Positions 14,989-23,491 are shown, counted from the stretch's first letter. The stretch is 64,000 nt of DNA from Clostridium_AD sp050717545 (GCF_050717545.1 NZ_JBOITN010000032.1:1-64000); one strand, 5' to 3'. Program-made: numbers and translations. Notes: generated from the letters alone by a model not told the origin.

Positions 14989-15219
14989 ATGTCAATAAAA
15001 GTATATTCAACACCTACATGTCCATGGTGTACTATTACAAAGAATTATTTGAGATCTAAAAATTTTAAATTTGAAGATATTGATGTATCGAAAAACAGAG
15101 AAGCTGCTAAGGAAATGATAAAAAAATCGGGACAAAGAGGTGTTCCGGTTATAGATATTAATGGTAAGATTATTGTAGGCTTTGACCAGGATACAATTGA
15201 TAAATTAATGAAATCATAA
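14989..15219 (+). CDS. Glutaredoxin-family (NrdH-like) redox protein
   Basis: This gene encodes 76 residues. It has the active site TPTCPWCTITKNYL, with CPWC at residues 11-14. GVPVIDINGKIIVGFD has the cis-Pro (V-P) and the Gly-Phe-Asp end typical of NrdH/glutaredoxin folds. It reduces disulfides in proteins such as ribonucleotide reductase, usually taking electrons from a thioredoxin-reductase-type flavoprotein. A truncated copy of such a reductase lies divergently upstream, consistent with an original reductase-glutaredoxin pair. The ATG is preceded by AGGAGG. A TATACCTATAGGGGGTAT inverted repeat near 14929-14948 precedes the site and may be an operator. A terminator lies at 15241-15278. 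Confidence 0.88.
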   Translation: MSIKVYSTPTCPWCTITKNYLRSKNFKFEDIDVSKNREAAKEMIKKSGQRGVPVIDINGKIIVGFDQDTIDKLMKS

Positions 15220-15240
15220 AGGGAATAGATTTTCCATTAG

Positions 15241-15278
15241 AGCCACCTAGTTTTTTGTTTTAAAAAACTGGGTGGCTT
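15241..15278 (+). terminator. Terminator of the glutaredoxin gene
   Basis: AGCCACCTAGTTTTTT (15241-15256) pairs with AAAAAACTGGGTGGCT (15263-15278) with one mismatch, followed by TCTACTT. Confidence 0.75.
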
Positions 15279-15302
15279 CTACTTGCTATTCTTGAATTTA
15301 TT

Positions 15303-15449
15303 AGCAACACAGCTTGTCCGTTTCACCTTCAATCTCTGTAAGGGGTCAGACCCTTGGGTAATTATGAAGCTGTATTAATTAGAAAGTAAAACCTGTACGC
15401 ATACACTTCCAAATTTTACAATAGGGTCGTATCAGCATACCAATAGATG
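15303..15449. repeat. Two concatenated repeat B variants
   Basis: TAGCAACACAGCTTGTCCGT with GTAAGGGGTCAGACCCTTGG (15303 on), then GAAAGTAAAACCTGTACGCA with ACAATAGGGTCGTATCAGCA and AATAGATGTAAT. The first half is also found at about 21738-21785, the second at 1335-1400. Confidence 0.6.
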
Positions 15450-15683
15450 TAATATCAAATTTGTATTTAACTTTTCGGATAATTTATGTATTATTTGAGT
15501 ATCATCTATGCCCATATTAGTAGAATGTATCTCTATGGCATCAGGCACAAATTCTTCAAGGTTTTCTTTCACAAAATCTCTATATCTAAAAGGGTGTACA
15601 AATGCTATATTCCCATTATTTTTTCTAACATAAACATATAATTCCTCGTAAACCCATTTTTTATCTTCAAGTATTTTATCATG
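15450..15683 (-). pseudogene. PHP-domain protein fragment
   Basis: The minus strand reads WVYEELYVYVRKNNGNIAFV, then HPFRYRDFVKENLEEFVPDA and IEIHSTNMG. Within it, IAFVHPFR and a following DAIEIHS are the metal-site strands of PHP-type phosphoesterases. Both ends are artificial: the 5' end is fused at 15683/15684 to a heliorhodopsin fragment and the 3' end runs into repeat B. It is about 78 residues of a once larger enzyme. Confidence 0.6.
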
Positions 15684-15824
15684 TTCTTTCCCCATAGATA
15701 TAGTTTTTCCATTTTCCTATCTTTAAATATTGTAGAATCATATTAATAGGGAATAGGTTAAAGAATAAGAAATATGAGGCAAATACTGCATAAACAAACC
15801 AATATCATATACTCCGAATACCCC
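15684..15824 (-). pseudogene. Heliorhodopsin remnant (deleted copy)
   Basis: About 140 bases match the intact heliorhodopsin gene (23492-24277) almost exactly. They are a short piece encoding GVYDIG (about 15800-15822, matching 23873-23893), then a jump to FVYAVFASYFLFFNLF and LQYLKIGKWKNYIYG (15684-15800, matching 23573-23690). The joint is at a shared GGT. Downstream it is fused to a PHP fragment at GGAAAGA, and upstream it overlaps the last codons of the sucrose hydrolase gene. It is a relic of a second heliorhodopsin copy. Confidence 0.85.
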
Positions 15825-17253
15825 ATTTATTTATAGACACAATTCCATTACAGGTTACTTTTACTCCTTCGTCTTCCCCCCACTGATAAAATCTTGTGGT
15901 AAATACTTCTTGTCCCCCATTTATAAATATTTCTATAGAAGATGTATCTGAAAATATCCATATTGATTGTAGTTTATCTAATTTGACTATCCTCTTCACC
16001 CTACCGTATCCACTATTACCTAAAGAAAGCTCAAGTATTTGTTCTTCTTGAGTGAATATCAATTTACAGTCATTTCTCATAATTAATTGAAAATCACCAG
16101 AAAGCTTCTCTAACTCTAGTTTTAATTCTAAGATCTCTCCCTTTAATTCTTTAAATACTTTTTCTCCATTAATTCTGGTTTTAATTGCTATATGATTCTT
16201 TCGTAATTCTTCCATTTCCACAATAGGCCTTTGTATAATTTTTTCATTTACTATAAAAAGTTCTCTAGGCATAGTTAAAGCATGCTGCCAAGAATTTTTT
16301 ATAGTAGGATTACTATACTGAGCTACATCAGTAAGTCCCATCCACGCTATCATTATGCGCCGGCCTTTACTATCCTTAAAAGTTTGAGGGGCATAAAAAT
16401 CAAACCCTCTATCCAATTCTATAAATCGCTGATAATTAAAATTCTTCTTATTTTCATTAAAGCTTCCCAATAGATATCCACTTTGATGTATATTGTTATA
16501 TAAGTACCCTTTTGCTGGAATTCCCTGTGGTGATATAATCAAAACATCTGTCTCATCTAAAGTGAAAAAATCTGGGCATTCCCACATGTACCCTAATCCT
16601 TCTAATCCTCCTGCTGGTATGCTTTGAAGATTCCAATCCACTAAATCTTTAGATTTATATAAAAGCACGTAACCTTTATTATCTTTCCCTCTTGCACCTA
16701 ATACCATATAGTAATTATTATTTTCCTTCCAAACCTTAGGATCTCTAACATGTAATGTAAAGTTTTTAGGAAAATCTTTATTTGTTAATACTAGTTTTTT
16801 TTCACCAAAATTAATTCCGTCGAGACTTTTTACACAAATCACATTTTGCTGTCTACCAGTAAGTAAATAATCGTAGTTACCTTCTTCCTTTACATTACCA
16901 GTATAAAACAAATATAATTCTTCTCCTTCTACTAAAGCTGACCCCGAATAAACTCCATCACGATCAAATTCACTGTCTGGATATAAGGCTATTCCTAGAT
17001 CATCCCAACGCAAGAGATCCTTTGATTTATAATGTGCCCAAAATTTTAATCCACCTTTAGCATCTAGTGGTGAATATTGATAAAAGACATGATATTCACC
17101 TTTAAAATAGCACAATCCATTAGGATCATTTAACCATCCTATTTTAGGCATAATATGATATTTTAATGCCCACTTATCTCTATTTACTGTGTCTTTAACA
17201 TTATCTATTGCTGCAACTATTTCTTCATTTAATGTTCCAATTTTTTTCACCAT
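15805..17253 (-). CDS. scrB: Sucrose-6-phosphate hydrolase (GH32)
   Basis: This gene encodes 482 residues, typical for family 32. It has the catalytic nucleophile motif WLNDPNG (Asp43), the transition-state stabiliser RDP (171), and the acid/base Glu225 in WECPDFF. A five-blade propeller is followed by a C-terminal beta-sandwich (about 350-482). It cleaves intracellular sucrose-6-phosphate into glucose-6-phosphate and fructose. It sits 130 bases after the PTS permease on the same strand, with a stem-loop at 17341-17366 between them. The start has AGGTAGG upstream. Its last three codons overlap a heliorhodopsin remnant (15684-15824), so a deletion may have rewritten the final residues (WGIRSI). 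Confidence 0.9.
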   Translation of the reverse strand: MVKKIGTLNEEIVAAIDNVKDTVNRDKWALKYHIMPKIGWLNDPNGLCYFKGEYHVFYQYSPLDAKGGLKFWAHYKSKDLLRWDDLGIALYPDSEFDRDGVYSGSALVEGEELYLFYTGNVKEEGNYDYLLTGRQQNVICVKSLDGINFGEKKLVLTNKDFPKNFTLHVRDPKVWKENNNYYMVLGARGKDNKGYVLLYKSKDLVDWNLQSIPAGGLEGLGYMWECPDFFTLDETDVLIISPQGIPAKGYLYNNIHQSGYLLGSFNENKKNFNYQRFIELDRGFDFYAPQTFKDSKGRRIMIAWMGLTDVAQYSNPTIKNSWQHALTMPRELFIVNEKIIQRPIVEMEELRKNHIAIKTRINGEKVFKELKGEILELKLELEKLSGDFQLIMRNDCKLIFTQEEQILELSLGNSGYGRVKRIVKLDKLQSIWIFSDTSSIEIFINGGQEVFTTRFYQWGEDEGVKVTCNGIVSINKWGIRSI

Positions 17254-17340
17254 AATTACCTACCTTTTCATAATGTTATCTACTTGTTTTTTCATTGCAA
17301 TGCATCAATAGCATTTCTTTTTAGAAATTTAAAAATTATA

Positions 17341-17366
17341 CCTCAAGAGTTGCTATTCCCTTGAGG
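17341..17366 (-). terminator. Stem-loop between PTS permease and sucrose hydrolase genes
   Basis: CCTCAAG (17341-17347) and CTTGAGG (17360-17366) form a stem. On the minus strand it is followed by TATAATTTTTAAATTT. It can act as a partial terminator, lowering hydrolase transcription relative to permease. Confidence 0.6.
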
Positions 17367-17383
17367 TTAAAATAACTTTTATA

Positions 17384-18763
17384 TTATTCTTCTTCTATAC
17401 CTAAAATATAAGTTGCACCAAATGAAACAACTAATGCTATGATTAAGCCTATTACATAATTAACCATTGATCCAGATTTTACTATAGTAAGAGCTGGAAT
17501 TGCAGTTAATCCTATAGCATTCATTGCTACCTTTGTTAATACTACATAAGCGCCTGCAATAGCTCCACCTGCAAGTGCAGCTAAAAATGGCTTTCTGAAT
17601 TTTAAATTAACACCAAATATAGCAGCTTCGGTTATTCCAAGAAACGCACTTAAAGCAGAGGGTAATGCAATAGATTTAGTTTTTGCATTCTTTGTTTTAA
17701 AATATACAGCTAGTGCAGCACCTCCTTGTGCAAAATTTGACATGCACCATATAGGAAGTAATGTATTAGCTCCAGTTTTAGCTAATAACGTAAGTTCAAT
17801 AGCATGGAAGCTATGGTGAATACCAGTAATAACTATTATTGAATATGTTCCACCAAATAATAATCCAGCTAGTAGTCCAAACTTAGTAATTGCAAAAGTT
17901 AAGAATATACTTATTCCGTTTCCTATAAGCATTGCAAAAGGTCCAACTATAGATAATGCTAAAAATCCAGTTATTAAAACAGTTAAAAATGGGGTTAAAA
18001 ATAGATCTAGTATATCTGGCACAATTTTTCTAATTCTTTTTTCTATTATGCTCATTATCCAAATTACAAGCAAAATTGGTAAGACAGTTCCTTGATATCC
18101 CACTAGTGGCATAGTTATCATCCCACCTAATATAGGCATAGTTTTATATCCTCCACCTATTGTCCATGCATTTTGAAGTGCAGGATGAATCATTATTCCC
18201 CCAATAACAGCCGCTAAATATGGATTAGTTCCAAATTCTTTTGCTGCACTAAATGCTACCAATATTGGGAGGAATATAAATGCTGAAGAACTAAACCAAT
18301 CTAGCATTGTCCACCACCAAGTCTGAGACAATGACTCAAGACCAAAAGCTTTTAGTGCTCCCAAGGTTCCCATTAAAAGTCCTGATGCTACAATTGCAGG
18401 AATTATAGGCACAAATATATTTGATAATATCCTTGCTATCTTTTGAATTGGGTTTAGCTTTTTCATAGCATTTCTTTTTACATCTGAAGTACTGGTTTCA
18501 TCTATATTTGCTTCTAAAGCAAACTGCTCATAAACTTTATTTACAATACCCTGGCCTAATATTATTTGGTACTGTCCCCCATTTAAAAAGCTTCCTTTCA
18601 CTAGCTCTAAGTTTTCAATTTCATCTTTTTTTATAAGACTATCATTTTTTAGAACCAGCCTTAAACGAGTTGCGCAGTGGGCCGCACTATCTATATTTTC
18701 CTTCCCACCTATTAGTTCTAATATTTCACTAGAAGTTTTCTTGTATAATGTATCCTTGCTCAT
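17384..18763 (-). CDS. scrA: PTS sucrose-type transporter, EIIBC
   Basis: This gene encodes 459 residues. The IIB domain (1-80) carries the phosphorylated Cys30 in SAAHCATRLRLVLKN and GGQYQIILGQGIVNKVYEQF. The IIC domain, about 105-455, has about ten helices and the GITEAAIFGVNLKFRKPF motif of the glucose/sucrose superfamily. It imports and phosphorylates sucrose, or another beta-fructoside or trehalose-like disaccharide. There is no IIA domain, so it must borrow a glucose-type IIA from elsewhere. It is followed by the GH32 hydrolase and preceded by its regulator gene, with two identical operators at 18804 and 18864 in the promoter region. The disaccharide assignment rests on the GH32 neighbour. 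Confidence 0.88.
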   Translation of the reverse strand: MSKDTLYKKTSSEILELIGGKENIDSAAHCATRLRLVLKNDSLIKKDEIENLELVKGSFLNGGQYQIILGQGIVNKVYEQFALEANIDETSTSDVKRNAMKKLNPIQKIARILSNIFVPIIPAIVASGLLMGTLGALKAFGLESLSQTWWWTMLDWFSSSAFIFLPILVAFSAAKEFGTNPYLAAVIGGIMIHPALQNAWTIGGGYKTMPILGGMITMPLVGYQGTVLPILLVIWIMSIIEKRIRKIVPDILDLFLTPFLTVLITGFLALSIVGPFAMLIGNGISIFLTFAITKFGLLAGLLFGGTYSIIVITGIHHSFHAIELTLLAKTGANTLLPIWCMSNFAQGGAALAVYFKTKNAKTKSIALPSALSAFLGITEAAIFGVNLKFRKPFLAALAGGAIAGAYVVLTKVAMNAIGLTAIPALTIVKSGSMVNYVIGLIIALVVSFGATYILGIEEE

Positions 18764-18803
18764 AATATTTCCCCCTCGTATAATTTTAATATATTTTTAA
18801 ATG

Positions 18804-18817
18804 TGGTATCGTTCCCA
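18804..18817. promoter_or_regulatory. LacI-type operator O1
   Basis: TGGTATCGTTCCCA is a near-palindrome around a central CG, the hallmark of LacI-family sites. An identical copy lies 60 bp away (18864-18877), within the shared 18-base string GTGGTATCGTTCCCATAA. It lies 41 bases upstream of the permease start. Confidence 0.8.
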
Positions 18818-18863
18818 TAATGGATAAAAAATATTTAAATACCAACAACAGATTTAACCTTTG

Positions 18864-18877
18864 TGGTATCGTTCCCA
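18864..18877. promoter_or_regulatory. LacI-type operator O2
   Basis: This is the second exact copy of TGGTATCGTTCCCA, 60 bp centre to centre from O1 and 42 bases from the regulator's stop codon. Two in-phase sites suggest cooperative or looped repression of the permease-hydrolase operon. Confidence 0.8.
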
Positions 18878-18918
18878 TAAGCACTAAAAAAATGCAAACT
18901 CCTTAAATGTTTACATTT

Positions 18919-19914
18919 TTATTGTATACTATTTCTTATCTCAAGTCTATAGTTTAATTTAATCTTTTTTGTATTTTCTTTTAAATAGTCTAATTTTTTG
19001 TTTAATAACCCCATCATTATTTCAGCACTTTTTTCTCCAGCAGTTTTATAAAAATAATGAGCTGTAGTAAGTTTCGGAGTTACTACTCTAGATATTTTTG
19101 AATCTCCAATACTACAAATGGATATATCTTCTGGAATGCTGTATCCCATATCGGTAAGGCATTGCATTGCTCCTATGGCTATATTATCACTTACAGTAAA
19201 AATTGCTTTTGGTTTTTCAGTTTGATTCATTAATTCTGCTGCTAATTTATACCCAGAATCCATAGAAAAATCACCTTTTTTAAAAAACTCTTGTTTGCAT
19301 GAAACACCATATTCTTTTAAGGCATCCATATATCCTCTTTTTCTTTCAAACCCAACAGAAATATCTTCTTCAGTAACTCCTATAAATGCTATTTCTGTAT
19401 GACCTTTGTTTAAAAGTAACTTAACCATATCCTTAGAAGCATTGTAATCATCATAATAAACGCAATGAAAATTTTCAGTTTTTTGAGCTACTACAACTAT
19501 TGGAAGTTCTATACTATCCATAATCCTTAAATGCTTTTCTGTTAATTTTGTTGCCATGAATATTATGCCGTCTACTTGATTGTTATTAAATATCTTTAAA
19601 TATTCAATTTCCTTGTCTACACTTAAATTTGTACTTGCAATGAGTATCTCATAACCATATTTAGATACTTCATTTGATATCCCCTCAACAACTCTAGAAG
19701 CAGTTTCTGTACTTATTTTAGGAACAATAACCCCAATAAGGTTTGTTATTTTGGTTCTTAGAGTTTTAGCTTGACGAAGAGGAGTGTATCCTGTACTCTC
19801 TATTACGTCTTGTATTTTCAGTCTATTTTCATCACTAACATATCCATCATTTAAATACCTAGATACCGTAGACTTAGATACCCCAGCTAACTTTGCTACA
19901 TCTATAATGTTCAT
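18919..19914 (-). CDS. scrR: LacI-family transcriptional regulator of the sucrose operon
   Basis: The protein has 331 residues from the ATG at 19914, where GGTGAT lies upstream; a TTG four codons earlier is less likely. The N-terminal helix-turn-helix NIIDVAKLAGVSKSTVSRYL is followed by the hinge region and a periplasmic-binding-like effector domain (LIGVIVPKISTETASRVVEG, EISFIGVTEEDI-type strands, DMGYSIPEDISICSIGD). It should repress the adjacent permease and hydrolase genes from the two operators at 18804 and 18864 and release on a sugar or sugar-phosphate signal. The gene is transcribed in the same direction, immediately upstream. Confidence 0.88.
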   Translation of the reverse strand: MNIIDVAKLAGVSKSTVSRYLNDGYVSDENRLKIQDVIESTGYTPLRQAKTLRTKITNLIGVIVPKISTETASRVVEGISNEVSKYGYEILIASTNLSVDKEIEYLKIFNNNQVDGIIFMATKLTEKHLRIMDSIELPIVVVAQKTENFHCVYYDDYNASKDMVKLLLNKGHTEIAFIGVTEEDISVGFERKRGYMDALKEYGVSCKQEFFKKGDFSMDSGYKLAAELMNQTEKPKAIFTVSDNIAIGAMQCLTDMGYSIPEDISICSIGDSKISRVVTPKLTTAHYFYKTAGEKSAEIMMGLLNKKLDYLKENTKKIKLNYRLEIRNSIQ

Positions 19915-20010
19915 AATTATCACCAACTAAATATATTTTACTCCTATCTATATAGTATACTTTTACTTCTATGTATAATCAACTTTTCAATGAAATTTGT
20001 TCGAACTCCC

Positions 20011-20050
20011 TTGCAAATTATAATTATCATAAAAACCTCTGGGGGACGTA
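20011..20050. repeat. Repeat A, copy 9 (partial)
   Basis: TTGCAAATTATAATTATCAT followed by AAAAACCTCTGGGGGACGTA keeps the centre of repeat A but lacks the right-hand stem. It ends seven bases before the stop codon of the symporter gene (20057), which suggests it has cut into the 3' flank. Confidence 0.5.
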
Positions 20051-20056
20051 ATTCTA

Positions 20057-21472
20057 TTATATTGGAAGATTTCTTTCCTTTTCATTAATAATTTTTCCAT
20101 TTACATCAATTTCTCTTATTGGATCACTATTTATTGCTTGTATATTATCATTCCATAAATATTTCTTAGTTTCACTTACAATTACAGGACTTAGCATAAG
20201 TAAGGCAACTAGATTTGGAATTACCATTAATGCATTAAATATATCTGCGAGTCCCCAAACCAAAGAAATTGAGAACACTGATCCAATATAAATAAATATG
20301 ACCCAAAATATTCTATATGGCACAATAGCTTTTTTACCAAGTAAGTATTCAATTGCTTTTTCTCCATAATATGACCAACCAAGTATAGTTGAAAACACAA
20401 GTGTAATAAGTCCTATTGTTAACATTATAGGTCCTACAACAGGTATTGCTGAGAATGCGGCCTTAGTAAGTGCAGCACCCTCTAGACCTTTTTGCCAAAA
20501 ACCTGAATTTACAATAGTTATGCCCGTCAATGCAGCCACAACAACTGTATCCCAAAAGGTGCCTGTTGCTGAAACCAATGCTTGCTTAACTGGGTTTCTT
20601 GTTTGTGCAGCTGCTGCAACTATTGGTGCACTACCAAGACCTGATTCATTTGAAAAAAGGCCCCTGGAAATACCAAATCTCATTGCCATCATAACTCCTG
20701 CTCCAGCAAATCCACCAGTTGCGGCCTGAGGTGAGAAGGCATCCCTAAATATTAGAGCTATTGTGCTTCCAATAGTTTTATATCCAATTACAAGAAGTAT
20801 AAGAAGTCCAATAAAATAGAATAGGGCCATGAATGGAACTAGAATTTCACATACCTTAGCTATTTTCTTTATTCCACCCAATATAACAAGTGCTACTAAT
20901 GCAGCTATTACAATTCCTGTAATCCAAGTTGGTACATTAAAGGTTTCATATACCATTGAAGATACGGAGTTAGATTGTACCATACATCCAATACCAAAAG
21001 CTGCAATACTTGTAAATAATGCAAAGGCTACTCCACCGAATTTTGACTTAAGTCCATGCTCTAAAACATACATAGGACCACCAGCCATTGTACCATCCTT
21101 TGTTTTAACACGATACTTAACAGATAACAACGCCTCGGAATATTTTGTAGCTATTCCAAAAATTCCTGTTAACCAGACCCAAAGGACTGCACCGGGTCCA
21201 CCAATACCAATTGCTGTTGCTACACCAACTATGTTTCCAGTTCCCATAGTACCTGCAAGTGCTGTTGTTAACGCACTAAATTGGCTTACATCCCCCTCTT
21301 GACGACCATAGTCATCTTTTGTTACTGATAACTTTATAGCTTTAAATATATACCGTTGAATAAATTTAAGTCTATAAGTTAAGAATAGATGAGTTCCAAA
21401 CAATAAAACAATAAGTGGTATACCCCATATCCATCCATCAATTTGATTGACTATATTTTCAAATGATTCCAT
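20057..21472 (-). CDS. Alanine/glycine:cation symporter (AgcS family)
   Basis: This gene encodes 471 residues with about 10-11 membrane helices. The family signatures are ALAGTMGTGNIVGVATAIGIGG, the Na+/substrate site region near residue 70, then GGPMYVLEHGL, RGLFSNESGLGSAPIVAAAA and GWSYYGEKAIEYLLGKKA. It imports alanine or glycine with Na+ or H+. The start follows AAGGAGGAA, and the gene stands alone. Downstream, a repeat A fragment abuts its stop. No other amino-acid genes are beside it, so regulation is unknown. The family assignment is firm and substrate choice is inferred. Confidence 0.9.
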   Translation of the reverse strand: MESFENIVNQIDGWIWGIPLIVLLFGTHLFLTYRLKFIQRYIFKAIKLSVTKDDYGRQEGDVSQFSALTTALAGTMGTGNIVGVATAIGIGGPGAVLWVWLTGIFGIATKYSEALLSVKYRVKTKDGTMAGGPMYVLEHGLKSKFGGVAFALFTSIAAFGIGCMVQSNSVSSMVYETFNVPTWITGIVIAALVALVILGGIKKIAKVCEILVPFMALFYFIGLLILLVIGYKTIGSTIALIFRDAFSPQAATGGFAGAGVMMAMRFGISRGLFSNESGLGSAPIVAAAAQTRNPVKQALVSATGTFWDTVVVAALTGITIVNSGFWQKGLEGAALTKAAFSAIPVVGPIMLTIGLITLVFSTILGWSYYGEKAIEYLLGKKAIVPYRIFWVIFIYIGSVFSISLVWGLADIFNALMVIPNLVALLMLSPVIVSETKKYLWNDNIQAINSDPIREIDVNGKIINEKERNLPI

Positions 21473-21905
21473 TTATATTCCTCCTTATTTGATTTAATAA
21501 TATTATCTAAAAATTTTATAGTGATTCCCCTTATAATCCGGTGTCATTGCAAAAATCAACGAATACCTCAGCGCTTATCTTAGCGCATTGGTACTTTCTT
21601 TATGAACTCAGATATAGCCCTTTGCTTTGATTGTAATCCTTTTAATATCCTGAAGATTCAAACCACAAACTACATCCAGCTTAAATAATATCATGAATAG
21701 ACAAATATTGATAGTTTTCGCCCAATCTGTCAACATCTAACACAGCTTGTCCGTTTCACTTCCACCCTCTAAGGGGCCATACATAATCTGGTCGAGAGCT
21801 AAGATTAAACGGGAACAGGTTCATTCCTGGTTTAGTTAAATCTGGATCTGCATCTTGTGGTGCATAACTAATTAAAATAGTCGTAACTTCTCCTTGATTT
21901 GCTCT
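21473..21905. other. Gene-free stretch with repeat B and a conserved-frame coding fragment
   Basis: Bases 21500-21735 show no gene. Bases 21738-21785 are part of repeat B. Bases about 21790-21900 (minus strand) read VTTILISYAPQDADPDLTKP then GMNLFPFN. The same protein string, VTTILIRYSPQDAKLDLTKP then GMDIFQFN, occurs at about 28400-28500. The frame is conserved between copies, so this is a fragment of a real but unrecognised gene. It is cut at 21906 by repeat A. Confidence 0.5.
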
Positions 21906-21939
21906 TAGCAAATTCGCTTCGCTCATAACCACCCCCGGC
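21906..21939. repeat. Repeat A, copy 10 (left half)
   Basis: TAGCAAATTCGCTTCGCTCA, then TAACCACCCCCGGCA. The right half is missing and the terminator of the thioredoxin-reductase-like gene follows directly. Confidence 0.65.
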
Positions 21940-21945
21940 AAAAAT

Positions 21946-21965
21946 AAAGCTCCAAATCGGAGTTT
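21946..21965 (-). terminator. Terminator overlapping the stop of the thioredoxin-reductase-like gene
   Basis: AAAGCTCC and GGAGTTT pair. On the minus strand the stem is followed by TTTATTTTTG. It is the same structure as at 14623-14643. Confidence 0.65.
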
Positions 21966-22795
21966 TATTCTTTACCTATATTTCTTACATAATCAATTAC
22001 ACTTTTGCCTGCCATAGCACCTTGCACCACAGCATTATTAATCTGCATAAGATCGTCAGTACAATCTCCTGCAGCAAAAACTCCCTTAACATTTGTTTGT
22101 TGGTTTGTATCAACAGAAATAGATTCTCCATTAGTAACTAAACCTAATTTGTTAGCAAAATCAACAGTTGCTGCACTTTCATAGGCTATAAAAATTCCAT
22201 CTACGGCTTCAGTCTTATCATCATTAAAAATAATTTTCTCAAGAAAATCATTGCCCTCTAGTCTCTTTATACCTTTATAGTTTATTTTAAAGCTTTGCTC
22301 ATATTTCTTGAAACTATCCGTAAGTTCAAGCTCTCTCCCATTAGTGAATATAGTAATATCCTCTGTATAGGCCTTAAGTTCTAAAGCCTCGTAAATTGCA
22401 TAATCCTTAAAACCAAGCACCCCAACCTTTAAGCCATCATAGAAAAACCCATCGCAAGAAGTACAATGACTTACCCCTTTACCTTCAAAATCACTTAATC
22501 TATCAACCATCAACTTTTTATTAGTATGACCAGTTGCTATGAGCAATGATTTAGCTATAAATTTATTTTTTGCAGTAATCACCTCAAAAAAATCATTCTT
22601 TTTAATAGATATAACCTCTTCTTCTAACATATCTACGCCAAGGTTCACCACTTGAGTTTTTCTTTTTTGTAATAAAGATTCACAACCATTTATTTCAGCT
22701 TTAGAAATTACAAGTGTCTTCAAATTAGCTCTTAAGGTATAAAGTGAAGCCGAATTACCTGCTGGACCTTTTCCAATAATAATCACATCATACAT
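21965..22795 (-). CDS. Thioredoxin reductase-like flavoprotein, probably NADPH-independent
   Basis: The protein has 276 residues from the ATG at 22795, which has a perfect GGAGGTG site. The FAD site is IIIGKGPAG (5-13), with GVFAAGDC (238-245) near the C-terminus, and the redox pair is CTSC (111-114). Ordinary bacterial TrxB (about 310) has a GGGxSA/HRR nucleotide site after the redox motif. Here that place reads GVLGFKDYAIYEAL with no GxGxxA and no paired Arg. This resembles the ferredoxin-dependent clostridial reductases (FFTR type) known from Clostridium acetobutylicum. It should pass electrons to thioredoxin or glutaredoxin. A deleted copy lies at 14667 beside a glutaredoxin gene. Confidence 0.82.
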   Translation of the reverse strand: MYDVIIIGKGPAGNSASLYTLRANLKTLVISKAEINGCESLLQKRKTQVVNLGVDMLEEEVISIKKNDFFEVITAKNKFIAKSLLIATGHTNKKLMVDRLSDFEGKGVSHCTSCDGFFYDGLKVGVLGFKDYAIYEALELKAYTEDITIFTNGRELELTDSFKKYEQSFKINYKGIKRLEGNDFLEKIIFNDDKTEAVDGIFIAYESAATVDFANKLGLVTNGESISVDTNQQTNVKGVFAAGDCTDDLMQINNAVVQGAMAGKSVIDYVRNIGKE

Positions 22796-22825
22796 AAAAT
22801 CACCTCCTGTACAAAATATATTCAT

Positions 22826-23198
22826 TAATTACTAAAATATCTTATATATTATTTAATTAAGTCGATATAATAATTATTTTTAGATACTTGTTGCATTTTT
22901 AGGATGTACCTCATATATTTAATTCATACTTTTTCAAAATCCTAAAGAACTTTTTAATTATAAATCTTTCTTTAAAAGTGTTGATTGTTTTTTAATTTAC
23001 AATTACTCTTTAGTTTTGTCACTACAATGACACAAATAATTGTTATTATAAGCATGTAGTAAGTAATTGGTTTGTTTTAATTAGAGTCCCCCTTTAATTA
23101 AATATAAATTTATATAAACCCAAAGAAATGGAGCCAGTAGATAAATATATCTGCTGGCTCCATCTCTTTATTAACTATTTTTTTAATAAATCATTTGT
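22826..23198. repeat. Intergenic repeats with repeat C, copy 2
   Basis: Bases 22796-22925 are nearly identical to 14805-14940, upstream of the mini-ORF. Bases 22918-23045 resemble 1430-1510 and 6290-6370. The repeat C leader AATTAGAGTCCCCCTTTAAT starts near 23084 and its imperfect palindrome lies at 23121-23170. No gene is present. Confidence 0.65.
23121..23170. repeat. Repeat C, copy 2
   Basis: CAAAGAAATGGAGCCAGTAG pairs with CTGCTGGCTCCATCTCTTT, with two mismatches against copy 1. It lies downstream of the heliorhodopsin gene on that gene's strand, with a decayed gene between. Confidence 0.75.
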
Positions 23199-23432
23199 TC
23201 ATCTTCGCATATTTTTATCTTTCCAGATTAGTTTACCATCTTTAAAATCAATTATCTCCTTAAAAATTTCGGTATTATCGTATATATTAATTTAATCACA
23301 TATATCAATCGCACCTTTTAAATTTTTTAACGAGGAATAATACCTTCTTTCAATGGTTTCCTCAGTTATTACATGTCCCCCTTTAGTTATCCTAAGCTTA
23401 ATTCTATCCTATGCAATTTGAAGATTTTCAAC
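23199..23432 (-). pseudogene. Zeta-toxin-like P-loop kinase, C-terminal remnant
   Basis: The minus strand reads RIKLRITKGGHVITEETIER, RYYSSLKNLKGAIDICD, stop, INIYDNTEIFKEIIDFKDGK and LIWKDKN. The order RxxxGGHxIxxxxIxRRYxxSLxNL then IYDNT matches the C-terminal half of zeta-toxin-like or small ATPase/kinase proteins common in Firmicutes. Two stop codons interrupt the frame (at CD*IN and upstream at IA*DR) and the P-loop half is gone. The assignment rests on this motif order only. Confidence 0.6.
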
Positions 23433-23491
23433 TTGGTTTTCTGATTGGGAATTTAGAAAAGGCATCCTCTTTTTGATATCCTAATTTTATA

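Noticed and set aside
20829..21302. 157-codon plus-strand ORF
   Set aside because: Antisense shadow of the alanine/glycine symporter gene.
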